This document shows positions 1 to 11,181 of a stretch of DNA of 64,000 nt, piece by piece. Position 1 is the stretch's first letter; every line of letters begins with the position of its first letter. Both the position numbers and the translations under genes were made by a program. This DNA is from Chloranthus sessilifolius. Its lineage: Eukaryota; Streptophyta; Magnoliopsida; Chloranthales; Chloranthaceae. The stretch is taken from NCBI GenBank assembly GCA_021018995.1, contig CM037587.1:89711251-89775250 (forward strand), given 5' to 3'. The notes below the pieces were generated by a model that worked only from the letters and a program-made list of their open reading frames with translations, ran no database searches and was not told where the DNA came from.

Positions 1-3000
1 CTGGTATCGGACGCTCTTGTATTGCGAGCTCTGGGGGTGTGGGTAAGACTTGATTTACCTCGATGATAGCTAGTTGGGTGAAAAAATTGGGCCAGATGGG
101 GGTGGTGAAGCTTGTGAGTGGCGGCACCAGGGGAAAAGGGGTAAGGGTAGGCCATTGGTAGCTAATGGGTGCCGGCGGGGATTGGGGTAGGGGCAGGCCA
201 TTGGTAGCTGATGGGTGCCGGCGGGGGATTGGGGGTAAGATGGGCTACTAGGTAATTGACGGGGGTGGTGGTATATGGTTGATATGTATTTATGTGCACA
301 TAATTGACGAGTGTGGGTGATAGAAAATAAGCCTTAAGATCCAAGGGTTCAATTCGCGGAGTCAAGTTGGGGAAATAATCTGACAAATTTAGGGGTTCAA
401 TCACCCCAATATTCCTTTCTTTAATAATTCTCGGCAATGGTGCCACATAGCGCTCCCGATCACTGATGTAGTCAGATGGGTCAAACTTGAACTCCTCACA
501 TTCTATCATCCCGATGGTGGGTTTGGGACCTACTCCTCCAATAGAATGTGAGGGTAATGGCACCTGATGGATATTTGCATGCTGGTTCACTTGCGAAGGT
601 GCTAGTGGAATAATTTTCCTGACATTGATTAAATCTTGGATTGCGTGCTTCAATGGGAAGCAACGATCAGCTGGGTGACCCGGGCCCTGATAAAAATTAC
701 AGTGGGTGTTAGGGTCATAATTCTTCGAGATCGGGTGAGGAGGTTGCGATTGACGAATAGTGACCAATCCCTTTTCTATTAGTAAAGGTAAAAGTATGCT
801 TAGAGATTGTCCCAAGGGTTTAAACACTCGATCATAGCAGTCTCTCCTCTGCTCTGGAGTGATCTGCATTCCTGGCCCATTCCCTGCTCTCTATATCTAC
901 TCAATTCTGACTGGCACTGGCTATGCTGCTAGAAATTGGAACAAGGTTATGTTATTATTGGGCCTGGTATTGGCAACGTTTTGGATGTCGACCCTGGTTC
1001 TCTTTTCATTCCTCTATTTTGAAAACCTTCTAACCCCCACTAGCTCTGTTCGGTACATTTTTATTCAGGCAGCCTTCTCTGATAGCGTCCTCACATCGAT
1101 TAGCATTCCTTATCATATCAACAAAGTTGGATTGTTACTGGTACACCAAAAAGTCTGAGATCACTGGTAGAGTATTCTTGGAAATCATTTCGATCTGCTC
1201 ATCGTTAGATATCCTGTTTCTGACCTGAGCTGCTAGTGCTCTCCATCACCCCAAATAGTCACTGCAAGTCTCATTCGGGTTCTACCTCAGATGGGCCAAG
1301 TCTGACTTACACGACTTGATGTCTATATTATAAACATATTGTTCCTGAAACAGGTGCGTCAAGTCTTTCCACATTTTCATCATAGATGGTTTCAAAGATG
1401 TGAACCACCTCAAGGCCGAACCAGTCAAACTCTTTTGACAGACCTTTGTCAACAGTCTTTCCTCCCCTCCATATTGGCACAAGTCCCCACAGTAGGACTT
1501 AAGGTGTGCAATAGGATTGTCGGTACCATTGTACTTGTCAAAAGCTAATATTTTAAACTTGGGAGGCAAGGAGACCTCAACAAATAAGCATAAATCTGTG
1601 AAGTCTGTGACGTGAATTTCGGCGCCACCCATTTTTATCAACTGCTTTTATATCTTATCCAACTATTCTTTCAGCTGTTCTGACCCCTTAGATATGGGGG
1701 CCACTTTCTTGGTAGTTGGTTAGATTTTACTTTGTGCTACCAGGGGTGAAAAATGATGGGAGGAGGGTTAAGGCTGGTAAATCCCCAGCATAGGCTCCAT
1801 TATTCCTAATCTCATCCTCTTCATACTGCTGGTCGACATAGTGTGCAGCGAGGGTGGGATTCTCATGGTAGTGTTGCATGGACTGGATGAGAATGACATG
1901 AGTGGAGGTTGGGTGAGTCTATTAGGGGTGAGGGAAAGTTTTTTGGGTGATGGGATGAGTGGAAGTTAGATTTTGGAGTAGGGCTTGATGAGGCCATTGA
2001 GCATGGGTGAAGGTTTGAAGCTTACTTTAGGTAAACTGGGATTGATGTAAGGAATGGGTTTGAGTTGGGTATGAGGGTTGTGACTAGGTGAGATTCTGGA
2101 GGAATTGTGAAGGGTATGGGTGTGAGGCTCCAAGGTTTTAGGCTTGGGCCATGAAGCCTTGGGAGGGTTGGGCCACAAAGCCTTGGTCATAATAGGTTTG
2201 GGCCATGGGCCCTTGATGGGTTTGGGCCATGGGCCCTTATTGGGTCTGGGCCATGGGCCATTCTGGGTCTGGCCCATTGGGCCTTGATGGCTTGGGTCAT
2301 GAGCCCGTGATGGGTCTAGGCCATGGGCCCTTGGTGAGTCTGGCCCATTGGGTCTTGATGGGTTTGGGCCATGGGCCCTTGGTGGGTCTAGGCCATGGGA
2401 CCTTGATGGGTATGGGCCATTGATGGTTTTGGCCCATTAGGCCTTGATAGGTCTAGGTCATGGGCCCTTAGTGGGTCTGGTCCATGGGCCCTTGGTGGAT
2501 TTGGCCAATTGGGCCTTGATGGGTCTGGGCCATGGGCCATTAGTGGGTCTGAGCCATGGGCCCTTGATAGGTATGGGTTGTGGGGTTTTGGGCCATGGGG
2601 CCTTAGGACATGTAGGGAATGGGGGTTTGGGGCATTGGGCCTTGGGACATATGGGTAGTGGGAGTTTGGGTAGTGTGGATGATGGGTGGTTGATGGGGGT
2701 CATGGGGGAGTGAGGCATGGAGGCTTGATAAGGTATGAGATGGATCCATGGATGTGTGATGTGGATGAGAGCGGATGTGTTGGGAGGCCTTCCACCAATT
2801 GTAGGTGTGGAACATCTCCTCCATCATAGCCATAGAAGGAGGATCGGATGGAGATGAGCTATTTGATGGTTGGAGGGGTGTGAATAGGGTGTGGGAAGAG
2901 GAAAAATTAGGCATGGCACCAGTAAAATCGGGCATGACCCAGGTGAGGGGTGGGATGTGAGTGGGGTTGAAGGAATGTGGTGGGGCCATGGTGGATGAAA

Positions 3001-3635
3001 TGGCCATATATGGGGAAGATGTATGAGGCATGGATGTGGAAAATGAGAGGAAAAATGGCCATGGATTCGGGAGAGACAGACATGACTTGGGTAAATGGAG
3101 GGATGTGCGGGGGGTTAGATGGGGTATGGATAGATGAGGGTGGATCAGGTTGGGCGGATTAAAAATAGGATATGTGAGTTGAGGTAGAGGGTGGGTTTTG
3201 AATGGGTGTGGAAGGAAGGTAAGATGGGTTAGAGATTGCCATGGATGAAGGCATGGCTTGGAAAAATGACGGGAAATTAGGGTTTTGAATATTTTGGGAA
3301 ATGGTGGAAGGGAAAATGGGGGCACCGAACAGGCCGGTTATGGTGAGGTTTGATTGGGCAAGGGGGATGGAATTGAAGGCCTCTTCGGTATGGGAGTGGG
3401 TTGGAGAATGTGGCGGGGATGAGTCGGGATCGGCGTAAGTCGGGTCAAAGGCCCACGACATGTCTCGGTATCGGGTTGGGTACGGGTGCCTCGGATGGGG
3501 CCTGTAAAGCTTCCTCCTTCTTCCCCTATGGGATGACAAAGGGTACGTTGATGTCGTTGTGCCGACACCAATCAAGATTCTATTTTTAATTTTTATTTTT
3601 AATTTTTTTTTTAATTTTTTATAAGTGAACAAGGA
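1..3635 (-). pseudogene. gag: A1 gag polyprotein, broken
   Basis: Nucleocapsid/capsid gene of a Tat-type element. The segments in coding order are: a Pro/Ser/His-rich N-terminus starting at an ATG at 3461 (MSWAFDPTYADPDSS); an 8-residue repeat tract (about 2650-2140); the capsid domain (1641-900, with PPKFKILAFDKYNGTDNPIAHLK and ALRWFTSLKPS); and a zinc-knuckle-like motif (HCNFYQGPGHPADRCF) near 700-660. A proline/tyrosine-rich linker (INTYQPYTTTPVNYL) follows toward the protease. The frame is broken several times, so no single protein is made. It is also open upstream of 3461, with a peptide (SSHRGRRRK, HPYPTR) shared with A2 and A3, so translation may start earlier. The family call is secure; the exact start is not. 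Confidence 0.82.
2140..2650 (-). repeat. 24-bp coding minisatellite in A1 gag
   Basis: A 24-bp unit repeats about twenty times with decay. On the minus strand it encodes roughly MAQTHQGP; shifted by one base it gives the GPWPKPIK register, which is also largely open. The same tract occurs in A2 (about 41830-42010) and A3 (about 56180-56640) with different copy numbers. Confidence 0.85.
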
Positions 3636-3957
3636 AATGAGGGTTCCGGGGCCTTTTGAATTTCCTTCTCGGGTGGCTCTCGTACCCTAAATAGGTCTCG
3701 TGACAAAGGTTCCGAAGCACTTTGAAAGAATCATAGGGAAACCCCTTTATCTATTGAAGGAATGAAAACCAATGTAAATAACCCGATCCCCTGAAACGAA
3801 TCAAGAAGAAGTCACCTTCTTTTGACCGGCTAGGGCGTATTGGGTGTCAGAAATTGTGGAGCTTAAACAAAGGCACTAAACACCCTGATCGGAGAGTTTG
3901 GGGAGTGTGGAGTGAAATAGGCCACATATTCGAACTGGGACTGCTCAGAACCACACA

Positions 3958-4072
3958 GGCGCAACTAATAGTGGCGCCAGAGCAAAAGGTCTCAGATTAA
4001 AGCTGGCGCAACTAATAGTTGCACCATTGTAATTTTATGATTTTTCGCATTGGCGCAACTATTACTTGCGCC
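3958..4072. repeat. Palindrome array in A1 leader
   Basis: Three 21-bp imperfect palindromes start at 3958, 4005 and 4052, exactly 47 bp apart. The arms are GGCGCAACTA and TAGTTGCGCC or one-base variants. The core fits GCGYANNTAWTANNTRCGC, which is also met in A2 and the solo A LTR with different arms. Confidence 0.9.
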
Positions 4073-4579
4073 AGACTAAAAGTGCTCTCCAGTTTGCTTG
4101 ACAGCAGCAGGCCTAGTCAAAAATGGGTCTCCAAACTAGTTTTTGGTGGAAGCTGGGCTTCGCGGACCGACTGTTTATATGATCCGTTCTCTTTCTCATC
4201 GAACCTAAGAGTTTAAGGCCAAATCGAGTTCACTATCGCTCTCTTTTTTCTCAGGTTTTAAGCTTGGAATGAGAAGGTTACCCACCTGATATACCTCAAG
4301 TGCAAGCACTTTTCTTAGGTAATAGGTGGGCTGGGACTTTTCCGGATCATCACTACTAGGGCTACCCCCGTACTAAGACCCGGGTGGTTGTATGTGTGCC
4401 TAAATAACCCAACACTTTGAAAATCTACCTTGCAAAAATTAATTTAGATCCCCTTTGTCAATTCAATTTTATTTTTCACTCTTTAAGGGAATTTTCTTAA
4501 GTTCAAAGGCCGGGGGTGATGACCCCGTGCCGCCTTTACGGGCCAACGTTTACTGTTGGAATATGATTACGGAATTAAA

Positions 4580-4760
4580 AGTGCAAGTAGGCCCGCCAAA
4601 TGACTAAGGCATTTTAAATGACAAAAATATAAAGAAATTTAAATGCAAGGCACAAGTAGGCCTGCCAATCAGCTAAGGCACTTAAAATCATGGAAATGTA
4701 AAAAAATTAAAGACTGTGCGAAAGTAGGCCCGCCGATCAGCTAAGGCTCGTAAATGACGT
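4580..4760 (-). repeat. 69-bp tandem repeat in A1 leader
   Basis: Three units are marked by AAGTAGG at 4585, 4654 and 4722, each followed by GCCYGCCRA and CTAAGGC. The same unit is found on the plus strand in A3 (GCCTTAGC at 54039, 54108 and 54177) and, degraded, in A2 near 43890-44030. Confidence 0.8.
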
Positions 4761-4896
4761 AAAAGTAGGGGTAAATAAAATGACGTAATTGGAGGGGTGA
4801 GTAAAAAAATAGTAAAAATAAAATAAAAATAGTAATAAAATATTAGTAAAATAAAAAATAAATAGGCCAAGTTCAAAGGGAAGCTCTACCTGCTAC

Positions 4897-4914
4897 TCCC
4901 CAGTAGAGTCGCCA
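4897..4914 (-). other. A1 primer-binding site (Arg tRNA type)
   Basis: On the minus strand the site reads TGGCGACTCTACTGGGGA and starts two bases after the LTR end. From memory of plant Arg(ACG) tRNA this is nearly complementary to its 3' end, the primer reported for Ogre elements. A3 has TGGTGACTCTGCTGGGGA at the same place. Confidence 0.8.
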
Positions 4915-4916
4915 TC

Positions 4917-6441
4917 TGTGCAACCGCGGATTTTCATCAAACTCGTCGCGATGATGCACTCTCTAATAAATGTTTAGAGTCGCCACCCAGAGATTTTGGT
5001 GTCCCGGGAAACCTAGATCATTTTTATAAGAACCAAAGTGCCACAAATATGACTCTGAATCCAGTCTATGCCAAAGTCTCTTGGGTAGGGGCTTCGGTTA
5101 TCGATTGGGAAGGTGTTAGGCACCCAATCAACTAGCTTAATGCGGTCTCTACTAATGGCCAAAAAAAAAATAATATAAAAGAAATAAAAAAGGCTTCCTC
5201 TTGCCCAAATGGGTCTTAAATCCTATTTGTGTCCCTCCGTTCCTACCGAAAATTCGACAGCATAACGGCACAAATGGGAGGATGGAGGAATAATCGAGAA
5301 GGTAGAGGAGTAGAGGGGAGAGCCCGAGCACTCGGGCCCTTATTACACTGCTGTGGAGCCTTACGTTGGCTTGCTTCGGTGAGCTTTTGAAGGCTTGTAT
5401 AACGAAAAATAGGGTTCTAATTCCTAAGGCTTGATGGCTAAGAGGTAGAGAGGGAAGGCTAGGGGGTAACACACCTCTAATGTAGAGCTTATGGGTGAAA
5501 AGCTAAGGTCTAAAGGGACTTTAAAGTTTGAAATTTGTATGGGAATGGTGCACTAGGGGAGAGAGTGAGAGAAGGGATTCCTTAATCTTTTAATTATAAA
5601 TTTTTTCAAGCCATTTGCAAGGGGGGTACCTCTCTATTTATAGGAAAAAGAGAGGTTAGGAGGGTGCTTAGAGGCTACTTGGGATTAGCAATTAGGTAAT
5701 GGGTCATCTAAGGTTTCCTAAGATTTTTGGAGCCTTAAAAAATATGAGAAGATACTCCAATGGTAGATGATTGGGTGAAGCTTTAAACCACTTAAGGGGT
5801 TTCAAATAGGTAGTAAATGGGTGCAACAGAACTAGTAAAACACACCCCAAAGATCATGATGGTCAACAAGTCAAACCCCAATCTCAAAATTCGAGGCCAA
5901 AACCTAAGTTTACTGTTCATATGCCTAGCGCAACTATTAATTGTGTCAAGCATATGCACAATAAAATTGTAATGCACAGTGGTTTTGGGAAGTTGACTTC
6001 CCGCGGGGGGACCCACCTATAACTGGCGCAACTATTAGTTGTGCCAATAAAAAAATATGCATTTCTGCCCAATATTCAAATCACCATAACTTTTGATATA
6101 CAACTCCGATTGAGGTGATTCTTGGCTCGTTGGAAAGCTGAGGAAGTCTTCTTTCTAATGGTATATAACCTAGCTCTAGTAGATTTTATCATAAACTTTG
6201 ACTCTCCTCCTTCCATCCATTGCTCAGGAGAGTTCAGAAACTGGTCTGAGATGGGTTCTAAGGGGTTCTAAATGTCGGGGTTCATTTCTAAAGGTTTATG
6301 GTGAGTTCAAAGGGATCTAGGGTGATTCTTAGGGGTTTGGGGTGATTCCTTAGGGTTCCATACATATCATCAAAAGCTCAAAGATGCGCCTCTCTAGAAA
6401 TATGTTTCGATCGGGCCTTGGCCCAAATTTGGGTGTCTACA
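4917..6441 (-). repeat. A1 5' LTR
   Basis: The LTR is 1525 bp. On the minus strand it begins TGTAGACACCC and ends GGTTGCACA. A TATA box (CTATAAATAG on the minus strand) lies at 5634-5643. Two palindromes (5927-5947 and 6025-6045) lie upstream of it. Edges are set by comparison with the A2, A3 and solo A LTRs. Confidence 0.88.
5911..6045. repeat. Palindromes upstream of the A1 LTR promoter
   Basis: Copies of the 21-bp palindrome lie at 5927-5947 and 6025-6045. The first is the centre of a longer palindrome (5911-5963) with arms TACTGTTCATATGC and GCATATGCACAATA. The cluster is about 270-400 bp upstream of the TATA box, the same distance as in the other A LTRs. Confidence 0.85.
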
Positions 6442-8368
6442 GTTTGTAAACATTCTAGCCTCTAGTGGCTCACATAGCTCAAGAGGAGAGAGAGAGCCCC
6501 AGAAAGATTATTGCACAATCTCGCGCGCTTCAATTCAGCCCCACGACAGCCTCGAAAACCTGCCATTTGATCCTCACGAGCTTGCAAATGAACCTCGCGA
6601 GCCTTAAAGGTTGCACTTCATCCTCGCGAGCAGCTTTGTTCATGCTAAGACCTAGGGGATCACAATGACATTTCAACTATGCGAAGTTAGGGTTCCCAAC
6701 CTTCCCAGCAGCCTATTTCAAACTTCAGGGGCGCTGGGGGGATTTCACAGCTCCTAGGGCACACCTCCTGAGGTGCTCAGCTGTCCCACACATCCTGAGG
6801 CAATCCAAGGGTCACAGATAGACCACGAAATCAACTCCAAAGAATCTTATTCTCGGATTGGCCAATGCACATTTGGGTTTCAAGGATTGTATATATATAT
6901 ATATATATGTTGTTATCACCTTTTGCAAAACTAACCAGGAATAGCTTGAGTTCAAATCTAGGGTTAGGGTTTTAGTTTCCCTTTTCCCTTTTCCCTCTTT
7001 CTTCTTCCTTAGCACAATAGCAATGTTGGGGTAAGATCTTTGTAGCAACTTTGTATATTTTGATTTTGCAATGGGTTTTATAATAAAGAGTGAGCAGTTT
7101 TGGGATTTGCACAGGCTACTGCCTTGAGGGTAGATCATTGTAAGTATCTCTTTAATCAATGAAATGCTATTTTTATTGCTTCATTAAATCTATATTTTCT
7201 CTGTATTTTGCATAGATTTTATAGATCTGATGCTCCCATGTTTTCTTAAGCTTGTAGCCTTATAATCATAGTGGCAGCAACAATTATCATGTTTTGTCTC
7301 ATCATTTGTGAGGAAGATAGCCTCTGTGGATAGCCTATGACCATTTAAGTGAACGGACTATAGCCTTAAGGATTGTCTTAGTATCAAATCTGAGATGGAT
7401 TCTTTCTCTCTGCACTTGAGCTTGTAGCCTTGTGGGAGATTGTGCAGAGCCAAACTCTACTCTATTGTTTATCACCATTATCAGTGTTTAGATCTAGTTT
7501 ACTGTAGAGATTGCAGACTTATGAGCTGGGTCATTGCAGGCCTTTTGTAGCAATGACCAACTGATCAAAGTCCCCATTCAACCTCTGATTATCTGTGGTT
7601 TGCACTAGATTTTTAAGGGTTGTTTGCTCCTATGAATGCATGAGCTTGTAGCCTTACAAGCATAGTGTCTGCAATGATTTTCATGATTGCTTTAATTCAT
7701 TGAATGGAGGAAATCCCTTGATAGTTTGTGACCATTAAAGTGGATAGATTATAGCCTTAAGATCAATCCATTCTTTTGAAATGGGTTAGATTTCTAATTT
7801 AATTAATGTGATTTGACCATCTATCTTGGATAGTCTGTGACCATTTAAGTGGACAGATTATAGCCTTAAGAGCAATCTAAATGACATGAGTTGAGTTGAA
7901 TTCTTCTATATTGCACTTGTGCTTGTAGCTAAGTGAAGGATTGCTGCAGATCCCATTCTACCACTGAGTTACATTGCTGATTTATTCTTAGCTGTCTACT
8001 TCTCCATCATTTTATCCTTATTTTACCACACACATCATCATCCTTCATTACCCCCTTCTTTAGCTATAGTTTTATTTCTATTTTTAGGTTAGTTTCGCTT
8101 TGTGACACCTAAACTTCCTCTCTTTACCTTGCTTTCTAGCTTAGATTTAGAGTTGCCAGATCTGTAGTTAGATCTGGAGTTACTATACAACCCTTGAGGT
8201 TTCAGATCATCACTCCCTGTGGGACAAACTCTTATCAAAACTTACTACAGTAGGCCCTGTATCTTGCAGGCTTACTTTGTGCTGAAATCTATTCCATTTT
8301 ATTTTATTTTCTGCTATATTTTAACCATCCATTTTTCAATAAATTATGATTGCAGAAAGGACCCAACA
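6442..8368 (+). repeat. D1: 5'-truncated LTR of family D
   Basis: It aligns in opposite orientation with the solo LTR D2, for example at GTGACCATTTAAGTGGACAG with ATAGCCTTAAG, and at GGGACAAACTCTTA with CCTGTATCTTGCAGG. It ends with ACCCAACA at 8368, matching GCACAACA of D2. The TGTTAAGACC start is missing because A1 inserted into it, so the rest should lie left of the window. A (TA)n stretch at 6888-6907 sits where D2 has its TATA box. The U3 part (6490-6640) is rich in TCGCGAG-like motifs. D1 lies inside a PMD exon of element C. Confidence 0.75.
7337..7870 (+). repeat. Repeated modules inside D1
   Basis: A module of about 34 bp (GTGACCATTTAAGTGGACAG then ATTATAGCCTTAAG) occurs at 7337-7370, 7728-7760 and 7837-7870. 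A second short module, GCTTGTAGC(CTT), occurs near 7249, 7427, 7646 and 7921 and often precedes it. Copies of the first module are also in D2 on the minus strand (near 24962 and 25262). Confidence 0.75.
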
Positions 8369-10834
8369 GGGGGAGAGGTGTCGCCACCATCGCAGGCTTT
8401 CTCCCTTTCCTCCGGGTGAGTTTTAGGTGATTCTTAGATTCCATAATGTCTTAGGTGTCTTTTCTTCATTTTAGTGATTGTTTCGATGTTTGTTTGTGTT
8501 TAGTTTTGGGCGTATGATCATTTTATGTTCTTACGTCCGTGGGTCCTGACGGAGGTTGATTTCCCATTCCTGTCTATGCACATGTGGCAGAGGGCGATGG
8601 GATGCCGCTACCAGTCTTTGAATATATAGACCGCACGAGGTCTCTTTGAGGACATGCACGCAGGGTAGGTACGTGTGGTCTATGTCGTTAGTGCGTCTTA
8701 GGTTTTAGGCTTTAGATTCTGCTGATGGGTTGTCTTATTTATTTTTTATTATAGGTCATTTGGAGGCCCTATGAGACCTAGGAGGATGTTGAGGAGCTAG
8801 TGATACGATCCGATAAGCCCTTCTTTGATGTGGATATCTGGGTCCACTGCTTCGAGAAGGTGGAGCGCATTCACCTATCTCGGGTGGTCAGGTAGTTAGG
8901 GCTCCCTCAGGGAGTCCCTTCAGAGATTCACCACCAGGTGGCGAAGAGGATGACTGGTCCCTAGTCGTGACTTTGCGTCATGGATGAGGGTTTAGCTTGA
9001 CAACATTAGAGCTGGGGGGACCAGTCTGACAAGGGCACGTGATTAGGCGTATGCCCGAGAGTTTGGGAGGTGGTTCCAGGGGCTCAGCGATGGCCGACAC
9101 ATTATACCTCCCTTCCATGGGAGCGATTGTTTCGTAGTTGGCAGTCCTGAGTCCACCTTGGCATTGAGGGAGAGGCTGGCTACATTAGAGCAGGGTCACC
9201 TAGGTTCAGGTGTCCGTGGAGCGATGGAGGCCCTCCACAGGGCAATGGAGCAAATGGGATGGGCTCCTAGGCCCGATGAGGAGATGCTACGCTCCTTGAC
9301 GGCCTCCGTCTTTCAGGCCCGAGTAGCAGAGGGTGAGTTGAGGGCTCAGTTGGCAGAGACTCGACGATCTCTGGTGAGGTTGTTTATTTTTTATTTAGTC
9401 GTTAGGGCATTCATTTTGCTTCTAGTCAATTTAATATGGTTGTTTTGGTTTTGTATCTTCTTTGTTTGTTAGATCGGGAGAGCAAGGTTAATCAATCGGT
9501 ATTATGTCGAGCTACTCTAAGGTTAGCGAATTTGGGAGGTAGAGGCTGGCCTATGTTCGGAGATAGATAGAATGGTAAGTGTTTTGTGTTTGGCTTTAGT
9601 GTTATCGTCCTTTGTTTATCTCTGCTGGGGGGTCTACTTCAATGTTCGACCCGTCTTCGATTGCCTCATCTAGTCGGGAGGATCCGATCATAGCCCAACT
9701 TCAGGCTGAGCTAGAGCATTGGGTAAGTTTATTCAGTCTTTTGATTTTATATTGTTGGGCTTATTTTAATATTTTTGCTAACACTGTGTGGTGTATTCTC
9801 AGTGTCAGCTTGCTGAGGACTCTAAACAAGGGAGGCGACAACTGCTTCTCTACTCTCGAAGAGTCAGGTATAGTTATTTTTAGTTTATGTGTATGTTGGT
9901 TTGTTATATTTTTTTGGTTGGTTTTCTTTGTGACGTGTTTCGTGTTGGTTTCTCTTTCTTATGCAAGTCGTCCTTGACTCTGCTCCTGAGGCTCCTCCCC
10001 GGGAGTCGACTCCTCCTACTACTCAGGTTTGTTTAGTTAGTGTAGTTTTATTTTTGATATATTTTTTTTAGTCATGCTGTTATCTGATGTGCTTCTTATC
10101 TATGTTGCAGCCGCCTATGTCCGAGATTCCACCTCTACCTCCTGCGATCCGGTGACTACCACGACCGTCGAGTGCCTTCTTCAGGAGAGGGCAAATCTGG
10201 TATGCTTCTCTTTCTCTTCAGCACTTCCTTCCTTCATAGGTCTTCTCGGTTCTTGATCTTGGTTAATTATGCAGGTTCATCAGCTCGAGGAGTCGCGTCT
10301 GGAGGTAGTACTGGCGCACGCCATTCTAGAGGTGATGTGGGTTATCGGAGACACGTACAGTCATGAGGACCTGCTTGTTGATTTGCTCATTACACTGGGG
10401 ACTCAGATTGAGGCGATAGAGGTACCTTGTCGGTCTGTGCGGGATGAGATGCACTCGACGATAGAGAGGTTGTAGTATCGATTAGGGAGGAGTGAGCGAG
10501 GGGTATGTTGGATGGTTGGTTGGCTCACTCGGTCGAAGTCGGTGGCCACTAGCTCTCTTGCTGGCCAGCCCCGTCGTATAACGCTTGAGCCTGTGAGAGA
10601 CTATGTTCACGAGGACTCTGTCATCTAGGAGTTACTTGCTGATGGTCCTTCCCATTTGCGGTCTAGGCTATCGGCCAGTCAGGCAAGTGAGGGAGGTTCT
10701 GTTACGGGGCCCTCCTTTCCGAGGGAATGTCCATCGACTTCGAGTGCAGGGATTGAGTTCTCAGTGGAAAAGGTCTTCTGATCCACAGGCCGATGATACT
10801 GGGGATAGCGGCGACCGACAATCCCAGAGGTAGC
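8369..10834 (+). pseudogene. Antisense plant mobile domain gene of element C
   Basis: A multi-exon gene of the plant mobile domain type (MAIN or PP7-long-form-like), antisense to element C. Exons: 8369-8415, 8504-8668, 8755-9373, 9473-9574, about 9630-9722, 9803-9867, 9968-10026, 10111-10199 and 10275-10834. Most introns keep GT-AG; the acceptor before 9630 appears lost. The first junction restores PFLR-FWAYDHF, then comes LRPWVLTEVDFPF, and exon 3 holds VIWRPYE and FDVDIWVHCFEKVERIHLSRVVR, typical PMD blocks. A coiled-coil tail follows (LRERLATLEQ, LRAQLAETRRSL, IIAQLQAELEHW). In-frame stops, at least one frameshift in exon 3 and the 5' truncation by D1 show decay. Antisense genes between pol and the 3' LTR are known in Tat-lineage elements; assigning this one to C rests on position. 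Confidence 0.75.
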
Positions 10835-11176
10835 GTAGGGAGTAGGGCTGTGTATATATTTTTTGTATTTTTGTTATTAATTTCTGCTCATTGTATGTAC
10901 AAGGGGTATGCCCTCGGTGATAGATGTAAAAGAGGAATTTGATACATATATATATATATATATAATTGTTTTTTAGTTCAGATGTACCTGGTTTTGCTTT
11001 TCCGTTTATGTTACCTTTCGTACTTTAGTTGCTTACTTTTGGTGTCGTCACCTATTATTGGGACTTGGATGCTCCTTGATTTGGCCCAGTAATAGTTGAA
11101 GGTCGCTTTGTACCTGCGCATGAGAATAACTTTATTAGTAATTTTATTTTCCCCCTTCCTGATTGTCAAGCTTGGA
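10835..11176. other. 3' flank of the PMD gene, element C internal
   Basis: AT-rich sequence without a coding frame. It contains a (TA)n run near 10942-10964. It is interrupted by element B and resumes at 22928. I see nothing else in it. Confidence 0.6.
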
Positions 11177-11181
11177 GGTGT

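Larger units (their letters stand above)
3636..4896 (-). other. A1 untranslated leader
   Basis: The stretch between the primer site and gag has no credible coding frame. It holds a palindrome array (3958-4072) and a 68-69-bp tandem repeat (4580-4760). The same layout recurs in the A2 and A3 leaders. A conserved line next to gag (about 3800-3850, with TTTTGACCGGC.AGGGCGTATTGGGTG) is also shared. Confidence 0.7.
1..6441 (-). mobile_element. A1: 5' part of a Tat-type Ty3/gypsy element
   Basis: Read on the minus strand the order is LTR (6441-4917), primer site, leader with repeats, then gag running off the left edge. Protease, RT and integrase are not in the window. It belongs with A2 and A3 because the LTR ends, primer site, leader repeats and gag N-terminus (MSWA.DP.YADPDSS) are shared. 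The sequence beyond the LTR start (6442-6446, GTTTG) should be the target duplication, but the other side is outside the window. The copy sits inside the D1 LTR. Confidence 0.85.

Noticed and set aside
6465-6668. 67-residue plus-strand frame
   Set aside because: It lies in the TCGCGAG-rich U3 part of the D1 LTR, with no domain and no counterpart in D2.
6888-6907. (TA)n as a microsatellite of interest
   Set aside because: Short simple repeat at the promoter position of D1; ordinary slippage. The same holds for 10942-10964.
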